From Enterobacter cloacae (GTDB taxonomy: Bacteria > Pseudomonadota > Gammaproteobacteria > Enterobacterales > Enterobacteriaceae): a stretch of DNA of 64,000 nt. Of the stretch, positions 18,419 through 27,637 are shown in pieces; the stretch's first letter is position 1; each line of letters starts with the position of its first letter. Below the pieces are notes generated by a model, which worked only from the letters and a program-made list of their open reading frames with translations, ran no database searches and had not been told where the DNA came from. The DNA is taken from contig NZ_JAALCJ010000002.1 in assembly GCF_011078175.1 (NCBI RefSeq), forward strand, positions 124,001 to 188,000, written 5' to 3'. Made by a program: the position numbers and the translations under genes.

Positions 18419-18955
18419 ATGAACAAGGTTGCATTAGGGTTATTTATTGCTGCAACGGTGGGATGTTCTGCATCCGCATTTGCAGCAACCAACGGTGAAG
18501 GCCAGATCAATTTTACCGGCGAAATTATCGATTCTGCCTGTCAGGTCGTGAATGGATTAAGTAATCCATTAAATGTTGAGTTGGGTAAAGTGTCAAAAAC
18601 GGTTTTCACGGGTGCAGGTTCGACCAGCACATTAAGGACGTTTGATATTAAGTTATCGAATTGCCCGGAAACGGTGACCTCCGCAGCGATTAACTTCGGC
18701 GGTACGCCGGATGTTAATAACAACGGCGCACTGGCAATCACGCCAGATACAGACGCCGCGACAGGCGTGGCAATTCAACTGGTTGACGCTTCCGGACAGC
18801 CGGTCAGCCTGTATACGCCTTCGAAGCAATATCCGTTAGCCTCCGGCACGGCAGTTAACGATCTGGAATTCGGTGCGCGTTATATTCAGACCCAGGCAGC
18901 AATTACCGCAGGTCCTGCCAACTCGGTATCGACCTTCACCGTTATTTATAACTGA
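18419..18955 (+). CDS. Major fimbrial subunit (SfmA/FimA-like)
   Basis: Type 1-like pilin of 178 residues. The signal peptide is residues 1-22, and the mature protein starts ATNGEGQINFTGEIIDSAC. The disulphide pair of the immunoglobulin-like pilin fold is Cys41 and Cys82. The N-terminal donor-strand alternation and the penultimate Tyr of the beta zipper (TVIYN) are present. First gene of a five-gene chaperone-usher operon; a perfect 13-bp stem-loop directly after it probably keeps its mRNA in excess over the others. The start ATG has AGGATTTAGT upstream. Local DNA is more AT-rich than the neighbouring core genes. Confidence 0.9.
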   Translation: MNKVALGLFIAATVGCSASAFAATNGEGQINFTGEIIDSACQVVNGLSNPLNVELGKVSKTVFTGAGSTSTLRTFDIKLSNCPETVTSAAINFGGTPDVNNNGALAITPDTDAATGVAIQLVDASGQPVSLYTPSKQYPLASGTAVNDLEFGARYIQTQAAITAGPANSVSTFTVIYN

Positions 18956-18968
18956 TCTTATCAATCCT

Positions 18969-19002
18969 GAGATATTAATGCTCTTGCGGGCATTAATATC
19001 TC
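18969..19002 (+). terminator. Strong stem-loop between major pilin and chaperone genes
   Basis: Perfect 13-bp inverted repeat GAGATATTAATGC / GCATTAATATCTC with an eight-base loop, 14 bases past the pilin stop and followed by TTCTATTTATT. Likely an attenuator or mRNA 3'-end stabiliser that raises pilin output relative to the distal genes. Confidence 0.75.
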
Positions 19003-19024
19003 TTCTATTTATTGAGAAATCTTT

Positions 19025-19699
19025 ATGCGCCACGGTTATTTACTGAGCACGCTTTTACTGATAGCAGCCTCGGCACATGCGGGTGTCATTATTAATGGTA
19101 CTCGTCTGGTCTATCAGGGAGATAAAACGGAATCATCTCTTGGTCTTTCAAACCCAGATACGACGGATTATCTGGTACAGTCCTGGGTCGATTCTGGCAG
19201 TAAAAACCAGGCCAAAGCCCCATTCCTGATCACCCCGCCGCTTTTTCGTCTGGATGCGAAAGAGGATAACGTCCTGCGCGTGGTCCGTACGGGCGGGAAT
19301 TTACCGGAAGACAGGGAATCCCTGTACTGGCTGAATATTAAAGCGATACCGTCCTCAAAGCATGTAGACGGCGAAAATACGCTGCAAATTGCCATTAATA
19401 CCCGCATTAAATTGCTGTACCGCCCGTCTGCGGTAAAAGGCAGACCAGACGATGTGGCCGATAAACTAGAATGGCGTCGTGAAGGTAATGATTTAGTGGT
19501 GAATAACCCCACGCCCTTCTATATGAACTTCCAGACCGTCACGCTGAATGGTCAGAAAGTCACAAAAGCGACCTGGGCCGTACCGAAAACCGAAACGCAT
19601 TTTGCTTTACCGGGCAACGTCGCAGGCTCGACCGTCGTGTATTCCATTATTACTGATTACGGCAGCATCAGCCATACCTGGTCGAAGTCCGTTCATTAA
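19025..19699 (+). CDS. Periplasmic fimbrial chaperone (SfmC/FimC-like)
   Basis: Chaperone of 224 residues that folds and delivers subunits to the usher. The signal peptide is about residues 1-19 (ending AHA), then two immunoglobulin domains. The conserved subunit-anchoring Arg in NGTRLVY and Lys in INTRIKLLYRP are both present, with the proline-rich PPLFRL region between. Short F1-G1 loop (no FGL-type extension) marks it as an FGS chaperone. Lies 69 bases after the major pilin gene and 20 before the usher. Confidence 0.93.
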   Translation: MRHGYLLSTLLLIAASAHAGVIINGTRLVYQGDKTESSLGLSNPDTTDYLVQSWVDSGSKNQAKAPFLITPPLFRLDAKEDNVLRVVRTGGNLPEDRESLYWLNIKAIPSSKHVDGENTLQIAINTRIKLLYRPSAVKGRPDDVADKLEWRREGNDLVVNNPTPFYMNFQTVTLNGQKVTKATWAVPKTETHFALPGNVAGSTVVYSIITDYGSISHTWSKSVH

Positions 19700-19719
19700 T
19701 AATATATCGCTGAATTAAG

Positions 19720-22269
19720 ATGATCATGTACAGCCATAAAAAGCCGTTCACCTGCCGGATTTCGTCATTACTGGTCATTCTTTGTGGCCTGGCAATGGCG
19801 ATCTTTGCGCAGCAGGTTTTGGCCGATGATTATTTTAACCCTGCTCTGCTGGATATTGATAATCCGCAGCAGGGTATGACCGACCTGTCCGTCTATGAAA
19901 AAGGACCGGGCCAGGCACCGGGTAAATATCAGGTCGCGGTGTTTATCAATAACGCGAAAATTGATACCCGCGACGTAACCTTTACATTAATGAAGGATGC
20001 TCAGGGTAACAGCACGCTTCAGCCCTGCTTTAGCCTGGATGATTTAAAAAGCCTTGGAATCAAAACCCAGAAATACCCGCAGCTGATGGCAAAAGGTCAG
20101 TGTGCCGATTTAAACGCTATTCCTGCGGCATCTGCGACCTTTCGCGTTCGCAATCAGCAGTTGCAGCTGAGTATTCCCCAGTCGGCGCTGGGCCAGGTGC
20201 CTCGCGGTTACATCGACCCCAAAGAATTTGACGAAGGGATCAACGCGGGTCTGCTTAACTACAGCGCAAATGCCAGCCAAAGCCATGCGCGCCAGCAGGG
20301 AGAGCAGGATAACAGCAGCCAGTATGTCAACCTGCGTCCCGGTTTGAACATCGGTGCCTGGCGGGTACGTAATTATTCCACCTGGAATCGCAGCACCACG
20401 GGTAACGAAGAGGAGCAAAAATTCACCTCCGTTTATACCTATGCGCAACGGGATATTGTGGCGATGAAAAGCGACCTCACCGTTGGCCAAAGCTCCTCGC
20501 CTTCCGACGTTTTTGACAGCGTGCCCTACACCGGCGTAGAGCTGAAATCCGACAACGATATGCTGCCAGACAGCGAAAAAGGCTATGCCCCCATTATTCG
20601 CGGCACCGCCCACAGCAACGCGCTGGTGATGGTCCGCCAGAACGGTTACGTCATTTATCAGAACACGGTCGCACCGGGGGCGTTCGAAATTAACGACCTC
20701 TACCCTACCGGCAGCAACGGCGATCTCCAGGTCACGGTGAAAGAAACCGACGGCAGCGAAAGCCATTTCGTCGTGCCCTATGCCTCCGTGCCGGTGTTGC
20801 AGCGTGAGAAAAATCTGCGTTACAGCGTCACCGCCGGGCGTTATCGCTCTTATGACAACGATGTTGAAAAGACGCCGTTTGCCCAGGGAAGTGCCATCTA
20901 CGGTTTACCCGACGGCTTCACCGCGTATGGTGGCCTTCAGCAGAGCAGCCATTACCAGTCGCAGGCAATAGGCGCCGGGAAAAACATGGGCGATCTGGGT
21001 GCGTTCTCCATCGACGTTACCCGCGCCAGAGCCCTGCTGAAAAAACAGCAGTCCAGCAAAGGCCAGTCATGGCGCGTACGCTACAGCAAAGATTTCGCCG
21101 GTTCGGGCACCAACTTTACGCTTGCAGGCTATCGCTATAACAGCAAGGGGTTTTACACGCTGGACGACACCCTGGAGTCGTATACCCGATCCGACGACTG
21201 GTCTGCTCCCCAGCAGCGCCGCGCCCGCGCCGAAGCAACTATTGACCAGACGCTGCCGGAAGGCTGGGGGGCGGTCACGCTGAGCATGGTGAAGGAAACC
21301 TACTGGAGCCAGAGCCAGGACATGACATCCATGAGCGTCAGCTACAACAACAGCTGGCACGGCGTAAGCTACAGCCTTAGCTACAGCATGAACAAAAACA
21401 CCCACGATAGCGATGAAGACGGTAATGAGGTAACGAACGACAACCAGTTCTCGCTGAGCGTTTCAGTTCCGCTGGATCGCTGGATGCATAACACCTGGGC
21501 CACGTACAACCTGAATAATACCAAAGACGGCACCACGCAGAACATCGGTCTGAACGGTACGGCCCTGAAAGAAGACAACCTCAACTGGAATATCCAGGAG
21601 GGACTGAGCAGTACCGGTAGCGGTAATTCCACCAGCATCAACGCCGACTACAAAGCGACCTATGGCGAAGTGAGCGCAGGGGTTAGTCAGGATAAGTATC
21701 AACACACCCTGAACGTAGGTTTGCAGGGCGGGGTAATTGCCCATGCCAACGGCATCACGCTGAGTCAGCCGCTCGGAGAGACGGTCGCACTGGTGAAAGC
21801 TCCGGGAACGCACGGCACCCATATTACCAACCAGACGGGCGTGGAGACTGACTTCCGCGGCTATACCGTCGTGCCGTTCGTGACCGCCTATCGGCACAAC
21901 ACCATTGCGCTGGATACCGAAACGCTGCCGGACGATGCTGACGTCACCCACGCCGCGCAGATCGTGACCCCTACCCGCGGCGCCGTGGTACGCGCCAGCT
22001 TTAATACCCGCGTGGGCAATCGCGTACTGATGACGCTCACGCAAAACGGAAAACCGCTGCCCTTCGGCGCAACGGTTACTACGGACGACAAGGACAGCGA
22101 ATTTATTGTCGGAAATGACGGTCAGACCTACCTCTCGGGTCTGCCACAGCAAGGGCATCTCAGCGTTTCCTGGGGGCAGGAGGCGAGCGAGCACTGCGTC
22201 GCTGACTATGCCCTCACGGATGAGAAAGCGAAATCCAGCATCATTAACGCTGCCGCGCAGTGTCACTGA
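19720..22269 (+). CDS. Fimbrial outer membrane usher (SfmD/FimD-like)
   Basis: Assembly platform of 849 residues, normal for type 1 ushers. After a signal peptide of roughly 35 residues the mature N-terminus begins DDYFNPALLDIDN, the usual chaperone-binding N-terminal domain. The 24-strand barrel with internal plug domain follows, and the C-terminal domains contain the expected Cys pair (EHCVADYALT ... AAAQCH). The ATG at 19720 or the one six bases later could both serve; RBS is weak. Third gene of the fimbrial operon. Confidence 0.94.
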   Translation: MIMYSHKKPFTCRISSLLVILCGLAMAIFAQQVLADDYFNPALLDIDNPQQGMTDLSVYEKGPGQAPGKYQVAVFINNAKIDTRDVTFTLMKDAQGNSTLQPCFSLDDLKSLGIKTQKYPQLMAKGQCADLNAIPAASATFRVRNQQLQLSIPQSALGQVPRGYIDPKEFDEGINAGLLNYSANASQSHARQQGEQDNSSQYVNLRPGLNIGAWRVRNYSTWNRSTTGNEEEQKFTSVYTYAQRDIVAMKSDLTVGQSSSPSDVFDSVPYTGVELKSDNDMLPDSEKGYAPIIRGTAHSNALVMVRQNGYVIYQNTVAPGAFEINDLYPTGSNGDLQVTVKETDGSESHFVVPYASVPVLQREKNLRYSVTAGRYRSYDNDVEKTPFAQGSAIYGLPDGFTAYGGLQQSSHYQSQAIGAGKNMGDLGAFSIDVTRARALLKKQQSSKGQSWRVRYSKDFAGSGTNFTLAGYRYNSKGFYTLDDTLESYTRSDDWSAPQQRRARAEATIDQTLPEGWGAVTLSMVKETYWSQSQDMTSMSVSYNNSWHGVSYSLSYSMNKNTHDSDEDGNEVTNDNQFSLSVSVPLDRWMHNTWATYNLNNTKDGTTQNIGLNGTALKEDNLNWNIQEGLSSTGSGNSTSINADYKATYGEVSAGVSQDKYQHTLNVGLQGGVIAHANGITLSQPLGETVALVKAPGTHGTHITNQTGVETDFRGYTVVPFVTAYRHNTIALDTETLPDDADVTHAAQIVTPTRGAVVRASFNTRVGNRVLMTLTQNGKPLPFGATVTTDDKDSEFIVGNDGQTYLSGLPQQGHLSVSWGQEASEHCVADYALTDEKAKSSIINAAAQCH

Positions 22270-22290
22270 TTACCGAGCAGGCAAAACATT

Positions 22291-23280
22291 ATGCAGATGA
22301 TTAAACAGTGTTTTTTCTTACTGATCCTGGGGACCGCGGCGCTATTTATGCCGCATGCGAAGGCGAGCTGCACGACGCCGGATCTCCCCAAAATGATTAA
22401 CGTGGCATCCATTTCTGTCCCAACGACGCTGGCCGTTGGCGCAACGATCCCAGGGACAGAACAGAGCGTTCATGTCGCAGGGCATTGCGATCAGAGCGTC
22501 GACAGCGGTCTGGAAATTGTTTCCTGCTACTACGGTACCGGCGCGGAAATTCCCGGGCTCAAGGGCGTATACGATTCCGGCGTACCGGGGATTGGGGTCG
22601 CGCTGATGAACGTTCAGGGTCAGCGAATCAGCGGCGCTGGGGGCATACAGTGCGATTCGCGCGGCACCCCCGTTGGCTACGTCTCAACCGATGGTACCCA
22701 GTCTTTTAATTTTGAGGTCACGCTTGAACTGGTGAAAACAAGTGACACCGTGACATCAGGCACGCTGGTGCAATCTCAGACCGTGTTCGGTATTGGCGTT
22801 TTTGGCCATGAAGGGATTGGTAACCCTAACCACATTGCCTATGCCGGTAACGTCATTCTGCATCAAGTTACCTGCTCCGTTTCGCCGAACAATCTCACCG
22901 TTAATTTAGGCGATTTTCCCGTCAGTGATTTTATCAGTGTTGGTTATCTCGCTAACCCCGCACAAAATTTTAACATCACCGTAAACTGCGATACAACCGT
23001 ACAGCCTGAGCTAAAAATCACCAGCGCTAACGGATATGAAACCGCATTTGAGGGAGTGCTTAAACTCACGAAGCAGACAAACATGGCAACCGGCGTCGGG
23101 GTGAGAATGCTGTTTGATGACCACATTGCCACCTTTGACACGTACGTGAGTACCCAACGACAGGCCGTTGCCAATGAAACGCTGGACATCCCCTTTCAGG
23201 TTCGATACGAGCAGACCGCTGATGTCGTGACGCCCGGCCCCGCCAACACCGTTGCAACCATCACTCTCGCCTATAAGTGA
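22291..23280 (+). CDS. Fimbrial tip adhesin (SfmH/FimH-like)
   Basis: Two-domain adhesin of 329 residues, similar in length to SfmH and FimH. A signal peptide ends near AKA (residue 25). The N-terminal half would be the receptor-binding lectin domain (several Cys, Gly-rich), and the C-terminal half is a pilin domain (QVTCSVSPNNLTVNLGDF ... PANTVATITLAYK). The lectin half differs strongly from E. coli FimH, so the ligand is unknown; mannose binding should not be assumed. Fourth gene of the operon, 21 bases after the usher. Confidence 0.85.
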   Translation: MQMIKQCFFLLILGTAALFMPHAKASCTTPDLPKMINVASISVPTTLAVGATIPGTEQSVHVAGHCDQSVDSGLEIVSCYYGTGAEIPGLKGVYDSGVPGIGVALMNVQGQRISGAGGIQCDSRGTPVGYVSTDGTQSFNFEVTLELVKTSDTVTSGTLVQSQTVFGIGVFGHEGIGNPNHIAYAGNVILHQVTCSVSPNNLTVNLGDFPVSDFISVGYLANPAQNFNITVNCDTTVQPELKITSANGYETAFEGVLKLTKQTNMATGVGVRMLFDDHIATFDTYVSTQRQAVANETLDIPFQVRYEQTADVVTPGPANTVATITLAYK

Positions 23281-23285
23281 CCGAC

Positions 23286-23789
23286 ATGAAAAAGACAATC
23301 GCATTGCTGGCGCTGGGCTTAATGACCCAGGCCTATGCAGAAGACATTCAGATCCAGATGACGGGAAACATTTACGCCAATACCTGCGTCATCGATACCG
23401 CCAGCAGGAATTTGACGGTGGATTTGGGTCAGGCACTATCGGGCAGTTTTAAAGACGTGGGCGATACCGGCGAGTGGAAAGATTTCTCGCTGTCCGTATC
23501 ACATTGTCCGTCGACGCTCGCGCTCGCCACCGCTTTTTTCTATGGTCAGCCAGACAGCACTCACCCGACGAAATTTGCCAACACAGGCACCGCAAAGGGG
23601 CTGGCGCTGGAGCTGGCAGACCGACAGGACAAAATACTGATTGCCCCGCAGGCCGCCTTTAACGCCGCCATCAATCCGAGCGACCACACGGCAACCTTTC
23701 CTCTGTCCGCACGTTACTACGCCACCTCAATGCCCGTCACTGCCGGGACCTTCAGCAGCGTGATTCAGGTGACATTCACTTACCAGTAG
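23286..23789 (+). CDS. Minor fimbrial subunit (SfmF-like)
   Basis: Small pilin of 167 residues with a short signal peptide (about residues 1-19, ending AYA) and one pilin domain with the usual Cys pair (ANTCVIDTAS ... VSHCPSTL) and beta-zipper end VIQVTFTYQ. Its position after the adhesin gives the order A-C-D-H-F as in E. coli sfm. The ATG at 23286 lies five bases after the adhesin stop. Its last 14 bases overlap the convergent end of dinG, and the fimbrial terminator lies just beyond, inside dinG. Confidence 0.88.
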   Translation: MKKTIALLALGLMTQAYAEDIQIQMTGNIYANTCVIDTASRNLTVDLGQALSGSFKDVGDTGEWKDFSLSVSHCPSTLALATAFFYGQPDSTHPTKFANTGTAKGLALELADRQDKILIAPQAAFNAAINPSDHTATFPLSARYYATSMPVTAGTFSSVIQVTFTYQ

Positions 23790-25953
23790 GACCGCGCCCC
23801 TTAGCATGGATGCTTTTTCGACGCCCGGCAGACCGTTTAGCCGGGCGTTTTTTTATCTCCGGCACGTCCGGCCGCTCAATCGGGAACACCGGCAGCGCAT
23901 TGAGCAGCCGTTGACCATAGTTTTTGGTGAGCAGACGTTTATCGTAAATCACCACCTCGCCCCAGCAGCCGTGGCTACGAATCAGTCGTCCCACTTGCTG
24001 AATGAGGTTAAACGACGCCGCAGGCAGGCTTTGCACCTCGAAGGGATAGCGGTTAAGGCTTTTCAGCCACTCGCCTTCGGTGATCACCACCGGGCTGTCG
24101 ATGGGCGGGAAGGCGATTTTATGGATGTGCACCTGCGTCAGGTAGTCTCCCTTCAGATCCAATCCTTCCGCAAAAGACTGTAACCCTACCAGCACGCTGC
24201 GTTCGCCGTTATCAATGCGCTTACGGTGTGTTTCCACCAGGCGATAGCGCGGCTGATCGCCCTGCACCAGCAGGAGCAGCCGCAGATCGGTCACGTGTTC
24301 AAGAAAGCGCTGCATCGCTCGCCCGCTGGCAAACAGTACCAACATGCCGGGGTATTTTTTGCTCTCGACCTGTTCGCGGAAGTAGGCCGCCATTTCCGCA
24401 ATATGCTGCTCTTCGTTGTCGATAAGCGGTTCATAGTGCATACGCGGAATGACCAGCTTGCCCTGTTCGCAGTGGTTAAACGGCGAGTCCAGGGCCACAA
24501 AACGATCCCCCGCTTTCTCTTTCAGGCCGCTCATCTCCTGCAATCTTGAGAAGCTATTCAGGGAACGCAGGGTCGCCGACGTCACTACCACGTGCGGCAC
24601 ACTGCGCCAGATTAGCTTTTCAAGCTGATCCGCTACGCGGATGCCTACGCAGTGGAAGAACAGATGTACCTGCCCGTCCCGCACTTCGCGGGTCGCCCAT
24701 TTCGTCACCGGTGCACCTGACGCCTGCGCCATCGAGGCCAGCCGCCAGAGCTTGCTCTGCGCCTCAAACATGCCCAGCGCACGGTTCATTTGTAGCAGAA
24801 TACGGTGTAAACGCACCACGTCATGGGTACCGGTTTTCTCGCTGAGATCGTTTAAGAACATCTCCGCCAGCCCGCGCAGCTTTTCGAGGTGCTTCGCCAG
24901 CTGCTGGCAAATCTCCATCACTTCATCCGGCAGCTCCCCCATTGCGAAACGGTGTTCGGCCTCCTGGGCCGCAGGAAGATAGAGGTTCAGAATGTTGTTC
25001 AGGGACGAGATAAGGCTGTAAACCTCTTCACAGTGCTCGCTTAACCGCTCCGGAACCGCCAGCGGCGGCGTGGTTTTCGGGCGAAACTGCTCCATGCAGG
25101 TTGCCACCAGCTTGCAGAACAGGTCCAGTTGCAGGCGAAACCACGGGGCAGTAATTTCCGCACTCATCTCCAGTGCATCCCGCGCCACGTCCGGCAGATG
25201 GTGGCCTTCGTCGAGCACCAGCAGCAGATTTTTGGGTTCTGGCAGCACCGCTTCACTCTCCAGCGCGGCCATCACCAGCGCGTGGTTGGCCACCACCACT
25301 TCCGCTTCCTGAATTTCACGCCGGGCGACAAAGAACGGGCATTCGCGGTAGTAGTGACAGTTCCGGTTCAGGCAGCTCGCTTTATCGGTGCTAAGCCTGC
25401 GCCACAGGTCGTCGCCGATCGCCTGGCTGGTGTGATCCCGCAGGCCGTCCCACTTATAGCCGTCGAGATCGGCCTTCAGCTTTGCGCACTGCTCCTGCTC
25501 CGCCTTGTTGTTTGGCGTCAGCTCGTCATCAAGAAACGCGAGCAGATCCTGCTGGGAGGGGTCACTGCTGGCCAGCGCCGCCAGATTGCGCGGGCAGACG
25601 TAGCGCCCGCGACCAAAGGCGGCGGTAAACCGCAGGTCGGGAATAATTTTGCGTAAAAGGGGTAAATCTTTGCTGAAGATCTGATCCTGCAAGGCGACGT
25701 TCGCGGTGCTGACCACCAGCGTTTTGTCTTCCTCCCGCGCAATCGCGATGCCCGGAATGAGGTACGACAGGGTTTTCCCAACGCCGGTCGGGGCTTCAAT
25801 CGCCAGATGTCGCCCGTCGTCCCCGGCGAGCGTTTTGGCCACGTCGGCGATCATCTGCCGCTGCGGCGCTCGGGGGATAAAATCGGGGATCTGCTGTTGT
25901 AGCGCCTTATACCAGGCGCCTATCTGCGCTTTCAGCGCCGCGGTTAAAGCCAT
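23776..25953 (-). CDS. dinG: DinG ATP-dependent DNA helicase
   Basis: SOS-inducible 5'-3' helicase of 725 residues (E. coli 716) that resolves R-loops and replication-transcription conflicts. Walker A APTGVGKT is at 54-61, the four iron-sulphur ligands are Cys120, Cys194, Cys199 and Cys205, and the DEGH box is at 248-251. The basic C-terminal tail differs from E. coli: its last 23 or so residues are encoded by the fimbrial terminator and the end of the last pilin gene, overlapping that gene by 14 bases. A LexA-like box precedes the gene. Normally first gene of dinG-ybiB, here separated from ybiB. Confidence 0.95.
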   Translation of the reverse strand: MALTAALKAQIGAWYKALQQQIPDFIPRAPQRQMIADVAKTLAGDDGRHLAIEAPTGVGKTLSYLIPGIAIAREEDKTLVVSTANVALQDQIFSKDLPLLRKIIPDLRFTAAFGRGRYVCPRNLAALASSDPSQQDLLAFLDDELTPNNKAEQEQCAKLKADLDGYKWDGLRDHTSQAIGDDLWRRLSTDKASCLNRNCHYYRECPFFVARREIQEAEVVVANHALVMAALESEAVLPEPKNLLLVLDEGHHLPDVARDALEMSAEITAPWFRLQLDLFCKLVATCMEQFRPKTTPPLAVPERLSEHCEEVYSLISSLNNILNLYLPAAQEAEHRFAMGELPDEVMEICQQLAKHLEKLRGLAEMFLNDLSEKTGTHDVVRLHRILLQMNRALGMFEAQSKLWRLASMAQASGAPVTKWATREVRDGQVHLFFHCVGIRVADQLEKLIWRSVPHVVVTSATLRSLNSFSRLQEMSGLKEKAGDRFVALDSPFNHCEQGKLVIPRMHYEPLIDNEEQHIAEMAAYFREQVESKKYPGMLVLFASGRAMQRFLEHVTDLRLLLLVQGDQPRYRLVETHRKRIDNGERSVLVGLQSFAEGLDLKGDYLTQVHIHKIAFPPIDSPVVITEGEWLKSLNRYPFEVQSLPAASFNLIQQVGRLIRSHGCWGEVVIYDKRLLTKNYGQRLLNALPVFPIERPDVPEIKKRPAKRSAGRRKSIHAKGRGPTGK
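23821..23854 (+). terminator. Terminator of the fimbrial operon, inside dinG
   Basis: Perfect nine-base-pair stem ACGCCCGGC / GCCGGGCGT with a ten-base loop followed by seven T residues, 31 bases after the last fimbrial stop. It lies within the 3' coding part of dinG on the opposite strand, so the same bases encode DinG C-terminal residues. Confidence 0.88.
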
Positions 25954-25969
25954 TGGAAAACCTGAAATA

Positions 25970-25985
25970 CTGTATAAACAGCCAC
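25970..25985 (-). promoter_or_regulatory. LexA box upstream of dinG
   Basis: On the minus strand GTGGCTGTTTATACAG, 17 bases before the dinG ATG. It differs from the canonical CTG-N10-CAG only in the first triplet; E. coli dinG also has a non-canonical first half (TTG), and the inner bases are the same. Confidence 0.7.
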
Positions 25986-26012
25986 TATTGTGGCACTTTC
26001 TCTTCGCTGCCG

Positions 26013-26045
26013 CAAAAAGAAAAGCCCGGCCTTACGACCGGGCTT
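26013..26045 (-). terminator. Terminator of rhlE
   Basis: Stem AAGCCCGG / CCGGGCTT followed on the minus strand by TTTTCTTTTTG. It stands just downstream of the rhlE stop and insulates dinG. Confidence 0.85.
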
Positions 26046-26050
26046 CCAGA

Positions 26051-27433
26051 TTACTGCGGGTTAGCAGGCTTGCGCGGGCGGCGTCGACGCTGCCCCTCGC
26101 CTGCCGGTTTCCCTTCGCCGCTACGCCACGGGTTTTCACCGGCTGGTTTGCTGTCGTTATGACGACGCGGCGGTTTGCCTGATGACTTCGGCGAGCCGCC
26201 TTCGGCACGACGCGGCTGCTGGCCGCGACCCCCGCCGCCCTGACCGCGACCGCCGCCCTGACGACCGTTCTGAATCGGCTCGGCTTTGATCGACGGATCG
26301 ACTTCATAACCCGGGGTTTCAATGCGCGGGATCTCTTTCTTCAGCAGGCGTTCGATGTCGCGCAGCAGCTTGTGCTCGTCCACGCAAACCAGAGAGAGCG
26401 CTTCGCCGGTGGCCGCCGCACGGCCGGTACGGCCGATACGGTGAACATAGTCTTCCGGCACGTTTGGCAGCTCGTAGTTCACCACGTGCGGAAGCTCTTC
26501 AATATCCAGACCACGGGCAGCGATGTCGGTCGCCACCAGCACGCGGATGTCGCCGGATTTGAAGTCCGCCAGCGCACGGGTACGCGCGCCCTGACTCTTG
26601 TTACCGTGAATGGCGGCGCTGCGAATGCCGTCTTTGTTTAGCTGTTCGGCCAGATGGTTAGCACCGTGCTTGGTGCGGGTAAAGACCAACACCTGCTGCC
26701 AGTTACCCTGGCCGATCATCTGGGAGAGCAGTTCCCGCTTGCGCTTCTTATCAACGAAGTGAACGTGCTGCGTCACCTGTTCGGAAGCGGTGTTGCGGCG
26801 CGCGACTTCCACTTCCAGCGGGTTATGCAGCAGCTTTTCCGCCAGCGCCTTGATCTCGTCGGAGAAGGTCGCGGAGAAGAGCAGGTTCTGACGACGCGCA
26901 GGCAGCTTGGCCAGCACGCGGCGAATGTCGTGAATAAAGCCCATGTCCAGCATGCGGTCGGCTTCGTCCAGCACCAGAATTTCGATGCTATCCAGCTTCA
27001 CCGCGTTCTGGTGTTCGAGATCAAGCAGACGGCCCGGCGTTGCCACCAGCACGTCCACGCCGCCGCGCAGCTTCATCATCTGCGGGTTAATGCTCACCCC
27101 GCCGAACACCACCAGCGAGCGAATGTTGAGGTAGCGGCTGTACTCACGCACGTTCTCACCAATCTGCGCGGCCAGCTCACGAGTAGGCGTCAGGATCAGG
27201 GCACGAACCGGACGACGGCCTTTGGCGTGCGGCTGGTTTTTTACCAGCAGCTCCAGCAGCGGCAGGGTAAAGCCCGCGGTCTTACCGGTACCGGTCTGCG
27301 CGCTTGCCATCAGGTCACGGCCCTGCAAAACGGCAGGAATGGCCTGCTGTTGGATAGGGGTTGGCTCAACGTAGCCCTGCTCTGCGATGGCGCGCAGAAT
27401 TTCCGGGTTCAGACCAAGGGAATCAAAAGACAT
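26051..27433 (-). CDS. rhlE: RhlE ATP-dependent DEAD-box RNA helicase
   Basis: DEAD-box helicase of 460 residues involved in ribosome assembly and RNA turnover. Q motif (FDSLGL ... [10 protein letters not shown]), Walker A AQTGTGKT at 45-52, DEAD box ([10 protein letters not shown]), SAT (LFSATFSDE) and HRIGRTGRA in order. From about residue 385 a basic, Gly/Arg/Gln-rich low-complexity tail typical of RhlE binds RNA. The gene is divergent from cecR; in E. coli CecR also represses rhlE, and the shared spacer holds a perfect palindrome. Confidence 0.96.
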   Translation of the reverse strand: MSFDSLGLNPEILRAIAEQGYVEPTPIQQQAIPAVLQGRDLMASAQTGTGKTAGFTLPLLELLVKNQPHAKGRRPVRALILTPTRELAAQIGENVREYSRYLNIRSLVVFGGVSINPQMMKLRGGVDVLVATPGRLLDLEHQNAVKLDSIEILVLDEADRMLDMGFIHDIRRVLAKLPARRQNLLFSATFSDEIKALAEKLLHNPLEVEVARRNTASEQVTQHVHFVDKKRKRELLSQMIGQGNWQQVLVFTRTKHGANHLAEQLNKDGIRSAAIHGNKSQGARTRALADFKSGDIRVLVATDIAARGLDIEELPHVVNYELPNVPEDYVHRIGRTGRAAATGEALSLVCVDEHKLLRDIERLLKKEIPRIETPGYEVDPSIKAEPIQNGRQGGGRGQGGGGRGQQPRRAEGGSPKSSGKPPRRHNDSKPAGENPWRSGEGKPAGEGQRRRRPRKPANPQ

Positions 27434-27603
27434 AAAAACTCCGAACCGCCCCGACCATCACAGGTGTAGTTTTCAGGGAGATATAGCGAATAGAAGGACA
27501 AAAACCACAATGTCGCGAAGGGGCGGAGTGTAGCAGCTTTTGTGACGTGGCGCATAAAATATCCCCGGGGAAGCCTCGACGTATGTGCGAATCAGGCATA
27601 ATC

Positions 27604-27623
27604 TTAATCAATCGATTGATTAA
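27604..27623. promoter_or_regulatory. CecR operator between rhlE and cecR
   Basis: Perfect 20-bp palindrome with half-site TTAATCAATC, ending 14 bases before the cecR ATG in the rhlE/cecR divergent region. A symmetric site of this length beside a TetR gene is the expected autoregulatory operator, and E. coli CecR controls both directions. Confidence 0.8.
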
Positions 27624-27637
27624 TTTTTAATGCCGCC

